Made by a program: the position numbers and the translations under genes | Assembly (NCBI GenBank): GCA_911728455.2 | Contig: OU452231.1 | Span: 9,268,963-9,332,962 of the forward strand | Reading direction: 5' to 3' | DNA: 64,000 nt | Source of the DNA: Marthasterias glacialis | Lineage: Eukaryota > Echinodermata > Asteroidea > Forcipulatida > Asteriidae | Shown here: positions 1 through 12,700 of the stretch, piece by piece | How the letters are laid out: every line of letters begins with the position of its first letter | Position numbering within the stretch: position 1 is the first letter of the stretch | Notes under the pieces: generated by a model | The model's input: the letters and a program-made list of their open reading frames with translations, nothing else | What the model was told of the DNA's origin: nothing | Databases searched by the model: none

Positions 1-715
1 TGTATTTTACAGGGGTGAGATTGCATGGAGGATGACAAATCCTGAAAATTTGATACAGGTTCCTTCTTTGGTTTGGGGACAAGGCCAACAGAAAAGGAAA
101 ATGTAAGAGGTTTACAGACTCTTCTGAAGATTTCAATTAGATTTTTTGATATCTGAAGGGGTCATTACAAGGGCTGGGCTTACATTTCTGGGATGGCATT
201 TTTGCCTGTTTCAAGAAAATCTGAAGGCACAGGGAGACCATGAAAAATCCTGATAAATCACATGCCTGTGTTTTGCTGTCACTACCAAAATTCTTCTGGT
301 AAGTCAATGCATTATTACACCAGTGTTCCCCTGCCCGTTCCAATGCAAGGTTGGCCCACCTTGATACTTTCAGTAATCACCTCGCTCATTTTAAAGCCAA
401 AATCACCAACCCCCTGTGAAGATTTCTCAAAAAGGGAACACCAATACAAAAAAATCACTTTGTGTCATTCACACCTTGTCAAGTTCATCAGTCAGGGATA
501 CACACTGCATCGTATGTGCAAAAGTCTTCATACCAGTGCGTAACCAGAGAAGGGCAAGGGGGCGGGATTTTAAAAAATGCACAAATGAATAGTTCAATAC
601 ATTACGTAGCCCATCCCCCCCCCCCCCCAAATGCGAGTGTTTTGTTAATACGCCAGTACTTCCGCCTCCACAGCTGACATACCTTTGTGTGTATTTTTAC
701 AAACAACAAAATCAT
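1..715. other. Left-edge non-coding stretch
   Basis: Beyond the putative PUF60 poly(A) site I see no exon with conserved protein similarity. There is a poly-C run at about 616-628. The short open frames here have no family signature. Confidence 0.4.
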
Positions 716-1341
716 TTCATCATTCAAATGCATTTTATTATCTTATGACAGAAACTGACCTTTCAGAAAAAAACTACAACTCCTTGCAAACCACATAGTG
801 AAAGGCAGGTCCAAATTGATTTGGTTTTTTTTGCTTACAATTTTTTTCATCAAAGAAAAACTAGCTCTCTGCATTTTCTATGGACTTTTGGTAATCGCTG
901 GAACCAGTTTGGGTAAAATTGGCATGGTTTACGCTGGACTTTTAGTACACTAGAACGAGCATGATACCTTCCATAGATGACAGACTAAAAGACGACAGAA
1001 ATAATTGAGAAATCTGGATCAAGTGTTTGATTTTGGAGGAGAAAATGTTTTTTTCGTTGATATTTTTCATTTGAAATCACAAGATCTCTCAAGTTTGGTC
1101 CGTGTTGAAATGCACTGTGGATACATTACTACAGAAAAATAGTTAAATAGTACTTCAACAATTAATGGGACATGAAGAAGATAGCATGCACATGTTTAAG
1201 GGTTGAGACCGAGTGACTAAGTGATTTGGGTGTGAAACTTGGACCCTTACTAAGTCCATGGCCAAGTCCCTTGATGGCTGCTACACCAGAAGGCTCCGGC
1301 AGCCCTTCAACATCAGCTAGATGGAGAAAGTGACTAAAAGA

Positions 1342-1509
1342 CCTTTATCATGGTGCGGCCATCTTGATTTTCTCCCATTCAAACCAATGTAACCAAACCG
1401 AGGCTGGAAGGGCAAATAGTCTGGTTCCTTTTTGCACAATGAATATTAGCATGTATTACTTTTATTGGATACAGGGAACATGACCAAGATGGTTGCAGCA
1501 TGATAAAGG
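1342..1509. mobile_element. 168-bp TIR element in putative PUF60 3' UTR
   Basis: Ends CCTTTATCATGGTGCGGCCA and GTTGCAGCATGATAAAGG. The internal GAGGCTGGAAGGG block recurs at 22309-22320, and reversed at 29838-29853, so those are probably partial relatives. Confidence 0.75.
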
Positions 1510-2317
1510 TCTATGAGGAACTCTATGGCGACCTCCCCCACTTATCAAGCGAGATAGCTGGAAGATGTTCAGCCAGCTCTTTAGGTTTGACAGTACATGG
1601 CTTTGTGAGACGGTAGGTAAGCTGTCAGCCACCTAGCTATTTAAAATACACCCCTTTGGCGTTTGGAAAATGAATGCACTTACAGAATTAAGAGACACCT
1701 TATCAAAAATATTTCAGAAACATCGATTGTGGGTCTGTGGTCATGTAGTTCCGAGACAGAAACAACAAACAATGCAGTACTTACTGAACCTTTGGAAATT
1801 AAAGTGGCATTAAGAGTCTTGCTACATTAAAGCACCTTTTTTTCCCCCGTTTAAGGTGCGACTGTGTTTAACCAAAAAACGCATATCGTGCTTGATGAAA
1901 AATACTTCAAGCATGACTCTTCTTTCACTCGTCACTTGATTACCATAATTTCTGGATGAGAACCGAGTAGGTTTTTACAGGCTAAAACCATTGGATTAAA
2001 AACTGCTTGGTGAAAGGTATTCGTTCTGTGAAGAACCGGGGTTGAAATATGGCAGAGTCTGGACGTTCTGAACATCGGCTCCGCTCGTCTTCACCCATTC
2101 TTCACAGAACCAACACCGGTAAACCTACTCAGTTTTTACTACATCATGCAAAGCTTCAAATCTTACTTAAAACATCTCTGTGTTTCTGTCTTGTTTCCCG
2201 TATGCTACAGCACTCCATGATTACTGGTTCATTTTACACATAAAAGGGGACACAGACTATTTTTTCGTTTTTACCCACATTTTAGATACACTCTTCAGAA
2301 TAGGAACAGATAAGTTG

Positions 2318-2460
2318 CCTGTTGACCCAATTCACCTGACGTTATCCCACGATAAATCTTGGTTACACCATGTTGGGAGTCTAATTCCCCGCGTGTTTAC
2401 GGTGCAGGGCTCACTTCAGGCGATGTGCGTGCCGTTAGACCCAACCATTTCTTTACAAGC
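2318..2460. repeat. Dispersed repeat H (ACCCAATTCACCTGACG)
   Basis: Contains GACCCAATTCACCTGACG and GATAAATCTTGGTTACACCA then GGGAGTC. Other copies: 48546-48670 (same strand), 27480-27618 and 39041-39147 (reverse). The open plus frame over it is part of the repeat, not a gene. Confidence 0.72.
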
Positions 2461-2915
2461 AAATTTGACTTCCAAATTGGGCAATCAGTAGCCCATTGCA
2501 ACGTCAGTGCAAGAAGGTCAGTTGAATATTGAAGAGCACCTGAGCATCTTTTTGAAAAACCACGCTTTTAATTTAGATACCACGCTTCAAATCAGTCATT
2601 TACATGTAAAAGTACTGCAAGTGAACAATTTGGACACTCATTTTTGGGTTTTTTTTTCAGCAAACCTAGACACCAAATTCCCAGATTCTGACTTACATCT
2701 TGCTACACAGCTATTTACACACCGGTAGTCAACACAATTAACATTCACAGTGGATCAGATAGTCGCTCTTAGGTTGCAGTGTTTTAAACAAAGCGAAGGT
2801 CATTTCTTTTATGTGTTAAGGCATTAATGCTACATTTACAATGAGAATACAAAAAAAAGGTTATTTTTTACACAAATCGTTAAAAACATATTTCTGGAAA
2901 ACGGTGATTCACTGA

Positions 2916-5900
2916 TCAACCCGAGAGGTCGCTCGAGTCAAACTTGGCCTGCGGGTAGGACTCAGCTTTGACCATGTGACCTCCGAACCATCTACCATTG
3001 AGTGCGTCAATTGCTGCTTCTCCCTCTGGGTATAAGAAAAAGGGAAAACAAAACAAAGAAATATCAGGTGGTGATGGATTAAGTAGGAATTGGATGGTGG
3101 CTGGCCAGAGGGAAGGTTGATTGGCAGTGAAATGGCATCCATTGTCAAGCGCTAACTCTGGAAAGTCAACATCACAGACATTTTTACACAGGGATTTGGC
3201 CACCTTGTGCGTTGTTTATGTAGGCGCCTGAAAAAGTCTTCACCACTTGAATTTCCATCAAAAAATTTTAATGAATTCCATTTAATAGATTTATCGTCCA
3301 ATTTTTTTAATTAAAACCAGATTTAACAAGGATGGTCCATCCAGCACAGCTGATCATTTGGGGACTTCACATTATATAAAAACACATCAATGATAAAATA
3401 CAAACAACAATACTTTCGCAGAGAGGGATGATACAAAAAATAATAATAAATGTCTTAACGGACAATTCACATACTAGAACAGATGGACACAATTGCAACC
3501 CCTATCCTGTTGGTAAGTGATGATGTTTTGGAGCCGGAAGTGCAGTGTAACAAATGTTCACGTACATGTATGTATACCAATTTGTTTACATTGCACTTCC
3601 GGCTCAAAAAGCGTCATCACTTACCAACAGGATAAGGATACAAAACAACACAAAGTGCAAGGTTGAAGTCCAAATAAAATCGTAACAAAAAATGTTGCTC
3701 ACAAAAATATAACAGTTAACAAATACAAGTTAAACATTCTGAGAAGCTGAAGTTGTTGTCTTCAATATTTAACAACCAAACAGAGTGAAATTTAAATGGT
3801 TTCTGAAAAGGAAATATAAGTTTTCTCAGATTTTGGTACTTAGGTTTGGTTTTTTTTAAGTATAAGAATAACAGTTTTTAAGCAGTGGCACAGAAAGATG
3901 GGGAAAAACTAACCACTTTGGTCGCTGAATTCCACAAAGATCTTGACAATAACCTCTGCGTCTTCTTCCTCCCCTTGCCTTTCTTGGTAGATGACCACCC
4001 TGTTGACCTGGCCAAATTTACCGCACTCCTCAGTCACCTCGCCTTCCAGGTCATCATCAAGGTCCTCGATGCCGACCATGTTACGTAAGACAACCACGCG
4101 GGACTGCAGTTAAGTAAAATGCACCATCCATCAAGTTAAATACAGAGTACAGTTATATAAGAAACTAAAAAGTGACTTCCAATTTTGATGAATTTTTCAC
4201 AGGTTGTCATATTTTGGGTTTTGTCCCACACCTGTGTGAGTAGCCACTGTACACTCTGTTTTTTCCCCGAATCCACATGCAGCTTGGGTGGGATTCGAAC
4301 CTATGACCATCTGCATTTTACAGCAGACATCTTAACCTTAACAGCTAGACCACTGTCATGTAAAAAGTAAAATGTTTGGCAACTAATTCTGGCGAATGTT
4401 ATGAAGGTTACAACTTACGTCAGCCTTGCGAAGCAGTTTCTGCATGACCATGTGCCTGGCGCTGGTGCCCGATATCGTCATATTCTCTTGCTCGCTGATG
4501 GTCTGGGGCAGCTCGCTCTCCAGCTTCTTCTTGGCATCATCGGCTTCCTTCAGGACCTTCCCTGCAGCTGCAGCTGCCTGGCTGTTCGTCGCGTTGGCCT
4601 GGGCCATCGCTGCGATGGCCGCCGTGAAGGTCGGGTTCATCATCAGTGAGGATGTGGTGACAGTGATCGTTGGGATGGGCGGGCGGATTGGCGTCACACC
4701 TGTCAACGGCGAAATACCAAGATTTTGTAAATGGGCACCTGCAAGGGTTAGAGACTGATGATGTGAATGACTGGCAACCTGTGCTCCCATTTGGTTGCCG
4801 GTGCTGCATACTCTAAAGGAGTTGAGATGGTTTCAGGAATGCTCAAGGCCTGACAAACAGTGTGCTTTGATAGTTGGTTTGAGAGCACCCAATAGATGTC
4901 TATTGTAATACGTACCTGTAATGATGCCTGGTGCATTAGATGCCATGACAGCTTGGGGCATGTTGAGCAGTCCGAGCTGTGGTGCCGTTAGTAGACCAGG
5001 GCCTGGTAGGGCCTGGGAGACAATGGCAGATGGGTTGAGGCTCAGGACGGCAGCGGCTGCAGCTGCTGCTGGTGCAGCGACGGCATCAAGGGCCTGAAAC
5101 GCAGAGAGGTGTAAGGAACAAACGTAAGAAAACTCTTCGACAACGAGACACAACGCCAGGATTTTTTAAACCCACAATAGAATTCTGTTCTTAGTGATAA
5201 TTAGAAGACTCCTTTAAAATCAGTCTGTTAAAAAAGAATACAGGAGTCTAAAGTACTCAAGGCACTGGAACAAAGAAAAACAAGCAGGTCAGGAACTTGT
5301 TAAGAAGGAATGATTATTTGAATCGTTTTATGTAGCCCCTTTACAAGGCACCACAGTGCATTCAGCAGCCACTGCCAGAAACACAGGGGCAAAACCCTTC
5401 TCTTAGCGATAATTGTTCTTTTAGGTGCATTAATACACAATACACAAAACCTATGGCTTTACATCCCCATCCAAAGGATGAAGCGCGATAATGGTCAAGT
5501 GTCTTGCTTAAGGACACAATACTGGGATTTTAACCCACACACTGCTCTTCAGAAACACCAGAGCGCTTGACCACAAAAATAACTAAGTTGTTACAACAAA
5601 TTTAGAATAAAAAAAAACATAAATAATTGCAAGCTTAACACTGTCAAATCTGGCCATGCTTGAAGCTTATTGACCAAAACTTATTGACCAGAAACAGACC
5701 AACAAAGTGAACAATGTAGAAACAAACCTGTATTTTAGCTGTTGCAGCAGCGGCAGCAACTGCAGCAGCTGGAGGTAGACCCCCTTGGGTGGTGGCTGTT
5801 GTGACAGTCTGCATTTGTGGAGTAATACCCTGCAGAATAATTTGTAGAAAAATGATCTCTAAAAATGAATACAGCAGTTGTCAATTCCCGTTTAGTTTAA

Positions 5901-8900
5901 TTACTATTAGAGCTGCAGAAAGTTCCCGGAAAAAAAACAATCTTTCCATGTTCTGATGAACAAATTTGAAAAGCACCCTGATTATAGAAACTTTTGAATG
6001 AAATTCTTAATATCTCTCTGATTGTTGTACAAAATCTCCCTGATTGAAAATGTTAACAGTAGATTTATAATGGACACAGTTCCAACGAGAGGTGCTCAAG
6101 ATTTTGTTAACAACTTACCCGACCAACTCTCAAGTACTGACCACCAAGGTCAAACAGGTTCATTGAAGCAATGGCGTCTTGAGCTGACTGCATTGTCTCA
6201 TACTCGATGAAGGCGTACCCTCTGCCAATTAACAGGTAACAGATATTTTGTTAAAACTTGAAGATTTTTGTTTTTGAGGGTTCAAATCCCATCATGACGC
6301 TAGTGGTCATCGGTCAATACTCTCAACTATAACTTCTCGTTACATGAAGAGAACACACATTCTTTGGAACACCCAGTTGTGGGGATTGCCTACTGTCATT
6401 CTATTATTCCCTTTTCTAAAGAATCCCTCTGTGGGGACAGGGTTTGACAAAGAAAAACGTTGTGGGGACCTTTGCTCCATTGCACAAAAGTCCCCCAAAG
6501 CGGTGTGTATGCCTGTCCATGGGTACCTGCGATGGTAGAGATTGTTGATGGGACCAACAAGCAAACCTATGAACCTACTGGTGCTGCGTATACAATAATC
6601 CAGGCAGCGCTCGTTTATTGTGTTTTACACCACCACAGCTATGGCCGCTGCACGCAAGCCCGACACAACAATAGTCCTACAGCGCGCATATGCACCAACC
6701 AGCATGGAGGACTCTCAGTGCGTGTGCGTCGACAGGCGCATGCATCGACCATAGCTGTGGTGGTGTAAACGCCCATGAAAGAGCTGCTAGGATTAGTTTA
6801 TACTCCTAAGGAGTTGAGATGGTTTCAGTAATGAAATGAACTGGGGTTGTAATAGTAATCACTGAAACTTGGTATATTTGCGTAATATTGTTGTATTTTA
6901 TTTAGCATGGCTTAATGACTACCTCATAGGGGATGATAAATTTTTGTTATAACTTTTACTCGGACCATCCATGCATGGCCCAAACAAATCTTTTTTTAGT
7001 TAGATTACCATCATTCCCCCAGTTAGATTATCATCATTCCCCACACTGTGTAATCAGATATGTATAAGAAAAAATAAAAAACATAATTCTAAAATGCAAA
7101 ACGCAATGCCGCAACTCTTTGCCATAAACAACAACAAAAAAGGTCAAAATTAGGGCGCTGAACTGCTATGGTAATGAAGTGATTTTGATGGATTTAGCCC
7201 AGGGACATTAAGGAATTATAGTCACGATAGTCTTAGAAAACACATTCCAAATTTTGCAGTACTTACTTGTGTTTGTTCGTTGCAGAGTCAATCGGCAAGT
7301 TACAGCTGACGATTTTCCCAAACGCTTCAAATACACTGTGGGAGGAGCAAAGTGTACATCATATTTCAGGTACATTGAGAAAATACAAACTGAATCATGC
7401 ATGTCATTCAACTGTAAGCCACGCCCACTTCACAAACTGATTCTACTGATCACCAGAAGCCAATCCTGGTGGTAAGTGATGACGCTTTGGAGCCAGAAGC
7501 GTAATGTAAACGAATGGCATACATACTTGTACATGAACATTCGTTTCACTACACTTCAGGCTCCAAAACATCAACACTTACCTACAGGCTAGGAGTTGCA
7601 TTAAGATAAGTTTTTCTTTGATAATTTGAAGAAAAGTTTAATAATTTGACTTGACTTTTACATACGTTATTCAAAGTTTCTGTAATAAGAAATGCTTTTG
7701 AAACAACGAAATGGGTGATTTGGGCTAACGTTACACACAAACATATGCCAGCTTTGGAGCCGGAAGTAGTGAAAACTTTGGGCGTGCAGCAGATATGTGT
7801 GTGACGCAATGACTTAACGACAGGATACACCCCCTTGCTTAGTGCCCCATCACTGAGGTCAAACAATGGAAACGTGCAAGTGGTGCACATGCAATGCACA
7901 ACTCTCAGCCAATGACAGGTCTTCCATTCACCTCAGTGAGGGCACTGTTTGCGCCTGCGACGTCATACGCAAGGGGTCTATTGGCATTGATCAACTGTAT
8001 ATTGTATGGCCAGTCCTTACAGTGTAAAAGAACTAGACCTCTTTGGTCGAGTTGAAGGCTGGGGTTTCAATGATGAAGGGGGGGTGGGGTGGGGTAACGA
8101 TAGAGTGTGCTGAAGTAAATGTGATCGAGAGCCTTTCCGTAGAGCCTGACAGTTGAAAACTACATTTGGTATCAAACTTATTTCAACTCTACCGTGTCAC
8201 TCTGTCTTTGGGTTTACAGTTACAAACATTTGTGCAAACTTTACATGAGATTTTTCGCCGACAAGGAACTAGGAAGTCCCCCTTTACCTCTTGATATCTT
8301 CTGTGGAAAGATCGGAGTGGATAGAAGCGACATAGATCCGTGGATGGTTCTTTGATTCTTCCATGAGCTGATCGACTACAGGTTGGGCCTGGGGCATGTT
8401 GCTCGGTCGACCGACCTGCAAGTTGGAGAAATATTTAAGTTTTGAAAAACAGGGGTGAGAATCAATGCAGACAAAACGGGTCTGAAACTACAATTCAAAT
8501 TTTAGGAGGTGTGTTGAAATGATGGCATTTCCTCCCGTTATTGACCCCACAAGTTATAGATATTAGGGAACTTTCTGGAAACAGTATATTACTGGTTTTT
8601 AAAAGAGTAAATTTATTTCCACCCACTTGTTTTCAATAAACACACAATGCAAACCGACCCATAAATTTATCAAATCTCTGGGTCATGATTTCATGTTTGT
8701 TTTGTCAGGGATGTTGTGCGTATTGTATCAGGCTTATTTTGATTGCTGCAATCATCAAAATAAGTAATTGTGATCTGTGGGCTTTCAAAAGCTATTTCCA
8801 TGGCTTTGGCATATTTTTAGACAGAATTTTTTCTCTCTAATTGTTGGTACTTTATATAACCAGTGAGTTTTCCGATAAAAGAGGGCAGACATTTAGCTGT

Positions 8901-9668
8901 TGGATAACAGTTGGACAAAGCCTACCTTTATGTTTCTTCCACCTATCATCACCCCGTTCATCTGTTCCAGGCCCAGCTGAGCTGCCTCAGGCAGATCATA
9001 CTCCACAAAGGCAAACCCCTTGTGCTTCATGGTGATGGGGTCCCAGGACATGTTGATACTCTTGATGGGGCCGAAGGGGTTGAAGGCCTGCCGGACAGTG
9101 TCCTCTCGGAGCTCAAAGCTGATGGAGCCTACGTAGACGCGGCACATGAGGGCGATTGCTCGCTGGCGCTGGGCCGCCATCTGGAGATTGGTCATTTGCT
9201 TCAAGGAAAGAGAACAATAAATAAGTCAGATATGAGTAACCTCTTCCGAATAATACCACACGTTAAAGAACTAAATGATTGGCATAATGCACTGATGCCA
9301 TTTCACCAAAAATCTTAAGAGGTAAAGCCATGATGAAGCACTAAGAAGCACAGCTGTAGTAAGGCATGGCACACAGGAAAGACTAACAAGTCACCAGTGA
9401 CATCTGCATAATAAGATATAGACAAAATAGGGAACCCACCAATACAGGGCTAGATGGTTCACTTGGTAGCACACCAACAAACAAATATGGCCGTCACAGG
9501 TTCAAAGCCCTCTCAACTCCCCTTTTCTCCATTCACACAGATTTGATTTATATTTACCCAGTCACGTTTCCATTATGGTTTCCTATTTGATTTAATCTAT
9601 ATTCTTGTAATTCATTTGTGCAGTTCCCCGATATCAAACTGACCAATGAGCAGGTATAATTGCTCATA

Positions 9669-9702
<34 letters not shown>

Positions 9703-12700
9703 CGTCAAGGCCAATATGTAATAGCACCATGAGCAATACTTTTAACTACACTGTCCTCACTCTATGGCACTTCATGTACCAACAGCTTTTTCTCACTAAA
9801 AAAAGCACCCTATTTGGTTCCCAAAATGGCAATCCAATCAGTAGACAGTAGCCGCATGTGACATCTATTACGACAATGAATGGTTTATTAAAAATCGCTT
9901 TATTCGCTGCCAGAAGTTTATTGCGAGTTGGACTTTGAATAATGTCTGGTACATTGCCTTGATTGGTCACAAGCAGACACTCAGATTGGCTTCCACAGCT
10001 AGAAGACAGTGTTACTACGTAACGTCATGGTTTGGAACAAGCTTTTGTGTATCTACCTCCCGGTGGGCAAAGCCTAACAATTGTGCCATACTTATTCATT
10101 CAGAATTGTGTATGGGTGTTCGCCGTCTCTAAGGTAACTATGCAAAAGCTTGCCCCAAACCATGTGACATAGCAACTGTCTCTAGTCTGAGGAAAGCTCA
10201 CTTCCGACTAGAAGGGAGGTCATTGTAGGAGACATTATTCAACTTGCAAATGATTTATTTGTGCTATGGTGTAAATATATTTTATTTTCCATTTATTTTC
10301 TGGTTGTGATACAACTCCAGCAAAGAAAGATGAACATCAACAAAATCTTATCCTCGTGTTGTAGGATGAGAGTTCAAATCCCGGTCATGACACTTGTGTC
10401 CTTGAGCAAGACACTGAACTATAATTGCGTCAAATAGGGGACGAGGCAGTTATGTTCGTCTCCAACGGATTCATTTACCCCTCCCTGTTCTTAGCTGTGC
10501 TGTGAAGAGACTTGCTTTTATATGTCGCCATGTCTTGTTTCTGCGCATTGGGGCAAGGTTTCTATCCCTTCGAAAAAAGTAGCCCACACCTCGAGTGACC
10601 TTTGGGCCTTGTGATGGGCAAATTGCATTGAAAAAAAATGGTGTTTACATGTAGCGGGACCTCACCTGCTGTTGATGTGCTAACGTCTGTTTAACGAGAA
10701 CGCTCTTGATATTCTGCTCCATGGCATACTTCTTGGCCCTGTTTAAAGCTTCTTGCTGGTCTGGACTGAGCTTGGTTAAAACCCCAAGCAGCGAAGACAT
10801 CTCCTTCTTGGCCCCTGGTCCGGCCAGCACGGGCCCCATCTGCTCGGCCATCATCAGTGGAGACGGGCTTCGAGCGACTGTGAGGTGAAGAAAGACACTG
10901 AGAATTTTAGAAAATCAGATAGTGGTGACCAAGAAGGGGAGGGGGGCATACCATTAACTATGGTTACACATGCAAACTCCCTCTTAAACTTGCCAGGGAA
11001 AAAGTGCCTTAGTTTGGGAGAAAAGACAAATTCTCCTTTTGCTATATTTGCATGACACCAGGCAAAACTCATGTTGATTATATCCAACTGTCATTTCGAC
11101 AAGTTATAAATAGAAGATTGAATTATTGCTTTCTTTGAAAACTTTTACCGACTTTCTTTAACACTTTTCAGCACAAAAGAACAAGTTAACTCTTTTTAAT
11201 GCTGGCTAGAAAAAACAATTACCAGGTGTGATAGGTACTTCCCTTCCACTTTCAGTTTTATAAACATATGGAGACTTTCCAATACTGGTAGTCTATTTTT
11301 AGTTTGGTGACGCTGAATGTACTTTAACCATCTCTCTTGAACAAAATAATTTTGCTTAGAAGTCTCAAACTTTTTAACTATTCCTTTGCATTCAGTGCAG
11401 CCACAATCCATCCCCAAGTGCTTGTATTTCTTAATGAGATTGGGGCAATATAAACAAGAACACTTCTTTAATAATGCAAGTTGTTTAGAGCTACATACAT
11501 CAAAGCTTGTTAGACCTTACAACATTAACATTGCAATTAATATCAAGCGGTTCAAATACTTCTGATTTTCGTTTTAACTCCAACCGGACTGCCGTGGCAG
11601 TAAAGCTCTATACATGAACAAACAACTACTGTTTACCACACTCGTTGTCAAATTGAACGCTGTTGCCCCATGGCTACAAATTGCCATGGTGCCCTCTAGC
11701 CCCCACTGGGCCAGGCGGTAAACTACATGGTGCGAGGGGGGGCCGTGTATGTGGGCTGCATTAGACTGAAATCTTAAATACACAAAATGCACAGAAAAAA
11801 AGGAAGAGAGAAGAGAATGATGGGAGAGAAAAACGGAACAATTAGTGAAGGCATATGGCTTGGTAGCCTGAGGGTATTTGTTCGGGATTTCATTAAGTAT
11901 TGTAACCCGTTTGATTTACCCCCTGATTGCTTACACTATGCATTTAAAGACAATTTAAATCATTGGTACATGTAACTATTACCATCCAACCGACCACTCA
12001 GATCAGTGCACAAAGTACCAGTGTAGAAAGAAGCGCACGGCCCAGATTTGACCTTTTAAAGGTTTGGGGCAAACTTTGTCCTTTCAGACCTTTCGGTTTC
12101 CGTTATTCATCTTCCAGAGTTTGCGAATAACCAATGATTTAAACTTCCTATAAGATGCAATCAATGACTAAATTGATTTACAAGATATTTCCCGTTTCCC
12201 GTTTCCCCTTTCTTGTGTAAATGGCTTAACCACAAAACTGTTTAGATTATCCTCGATAAGTATTTCGTTCTTAATGGCAGGCCATTTATGGAAAGAGACT
12301 TTCCTATTCAGCTGATAAACTCTTTTGGTGGAGTTGGCGAAATAAGGTTAGTTAGGGTTTAAGGAATCATTCCAAACATTACGTGAAACATTCATATATA
12401 CAACTCTAGAAAACCTACCAGTATTCAAAAGTATTGTTTCATTTTTGGGGGGGAGGGGGTGGGGGAGGTAAAATTATAGTATATTACGATATCATCAAAA
12501 AAATTTCAATAAATTTTCAGGATGTAAAACCTAAAACCTACAAAATTGTAAAGTGATCTCTAAAGCAGTCATGATAATTGTTTTGAGGAAAGAAATTTAA
12601 GTTTTAAAAGGGGCCATATTGTTTTCAATTACAGTTGCTCAAAAATTACATCTCAATGTGGACTGGGTTATCTTAAATTGATTAAGGTGCAAAATTTCAA

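Larger units (their letters stand above)
716..2915 (-). other. PUF60: Probable PUF60 3' UTR
   Basis: No coding exon is recognisable here. On the minus strand an AATAAA (plus 734-739) is followed after about 20 nt by a GT-rich stretch, as expected of a cleavage site near 715, which gives a 3' UTR of about 2.2 kb. It would contain a 168-bp hairpin element (1342-1509) and a dispersed repeat (2318-2460). The extent is inferred from the signal alone; a nearer, non-canonical poly(A) site is possible. Confidence 0.45.

Noticed and set aside
2180-2491. 103-codon plus open frame
   Set aside because: It overlaps dispersed repeat H, other copies of which do not keep the frame.
9440-9514. tRNA-like sequence with GGTTCAAAGCC
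   Set aside because: The box B is off consensus and the stems do not pair; too weak to call.
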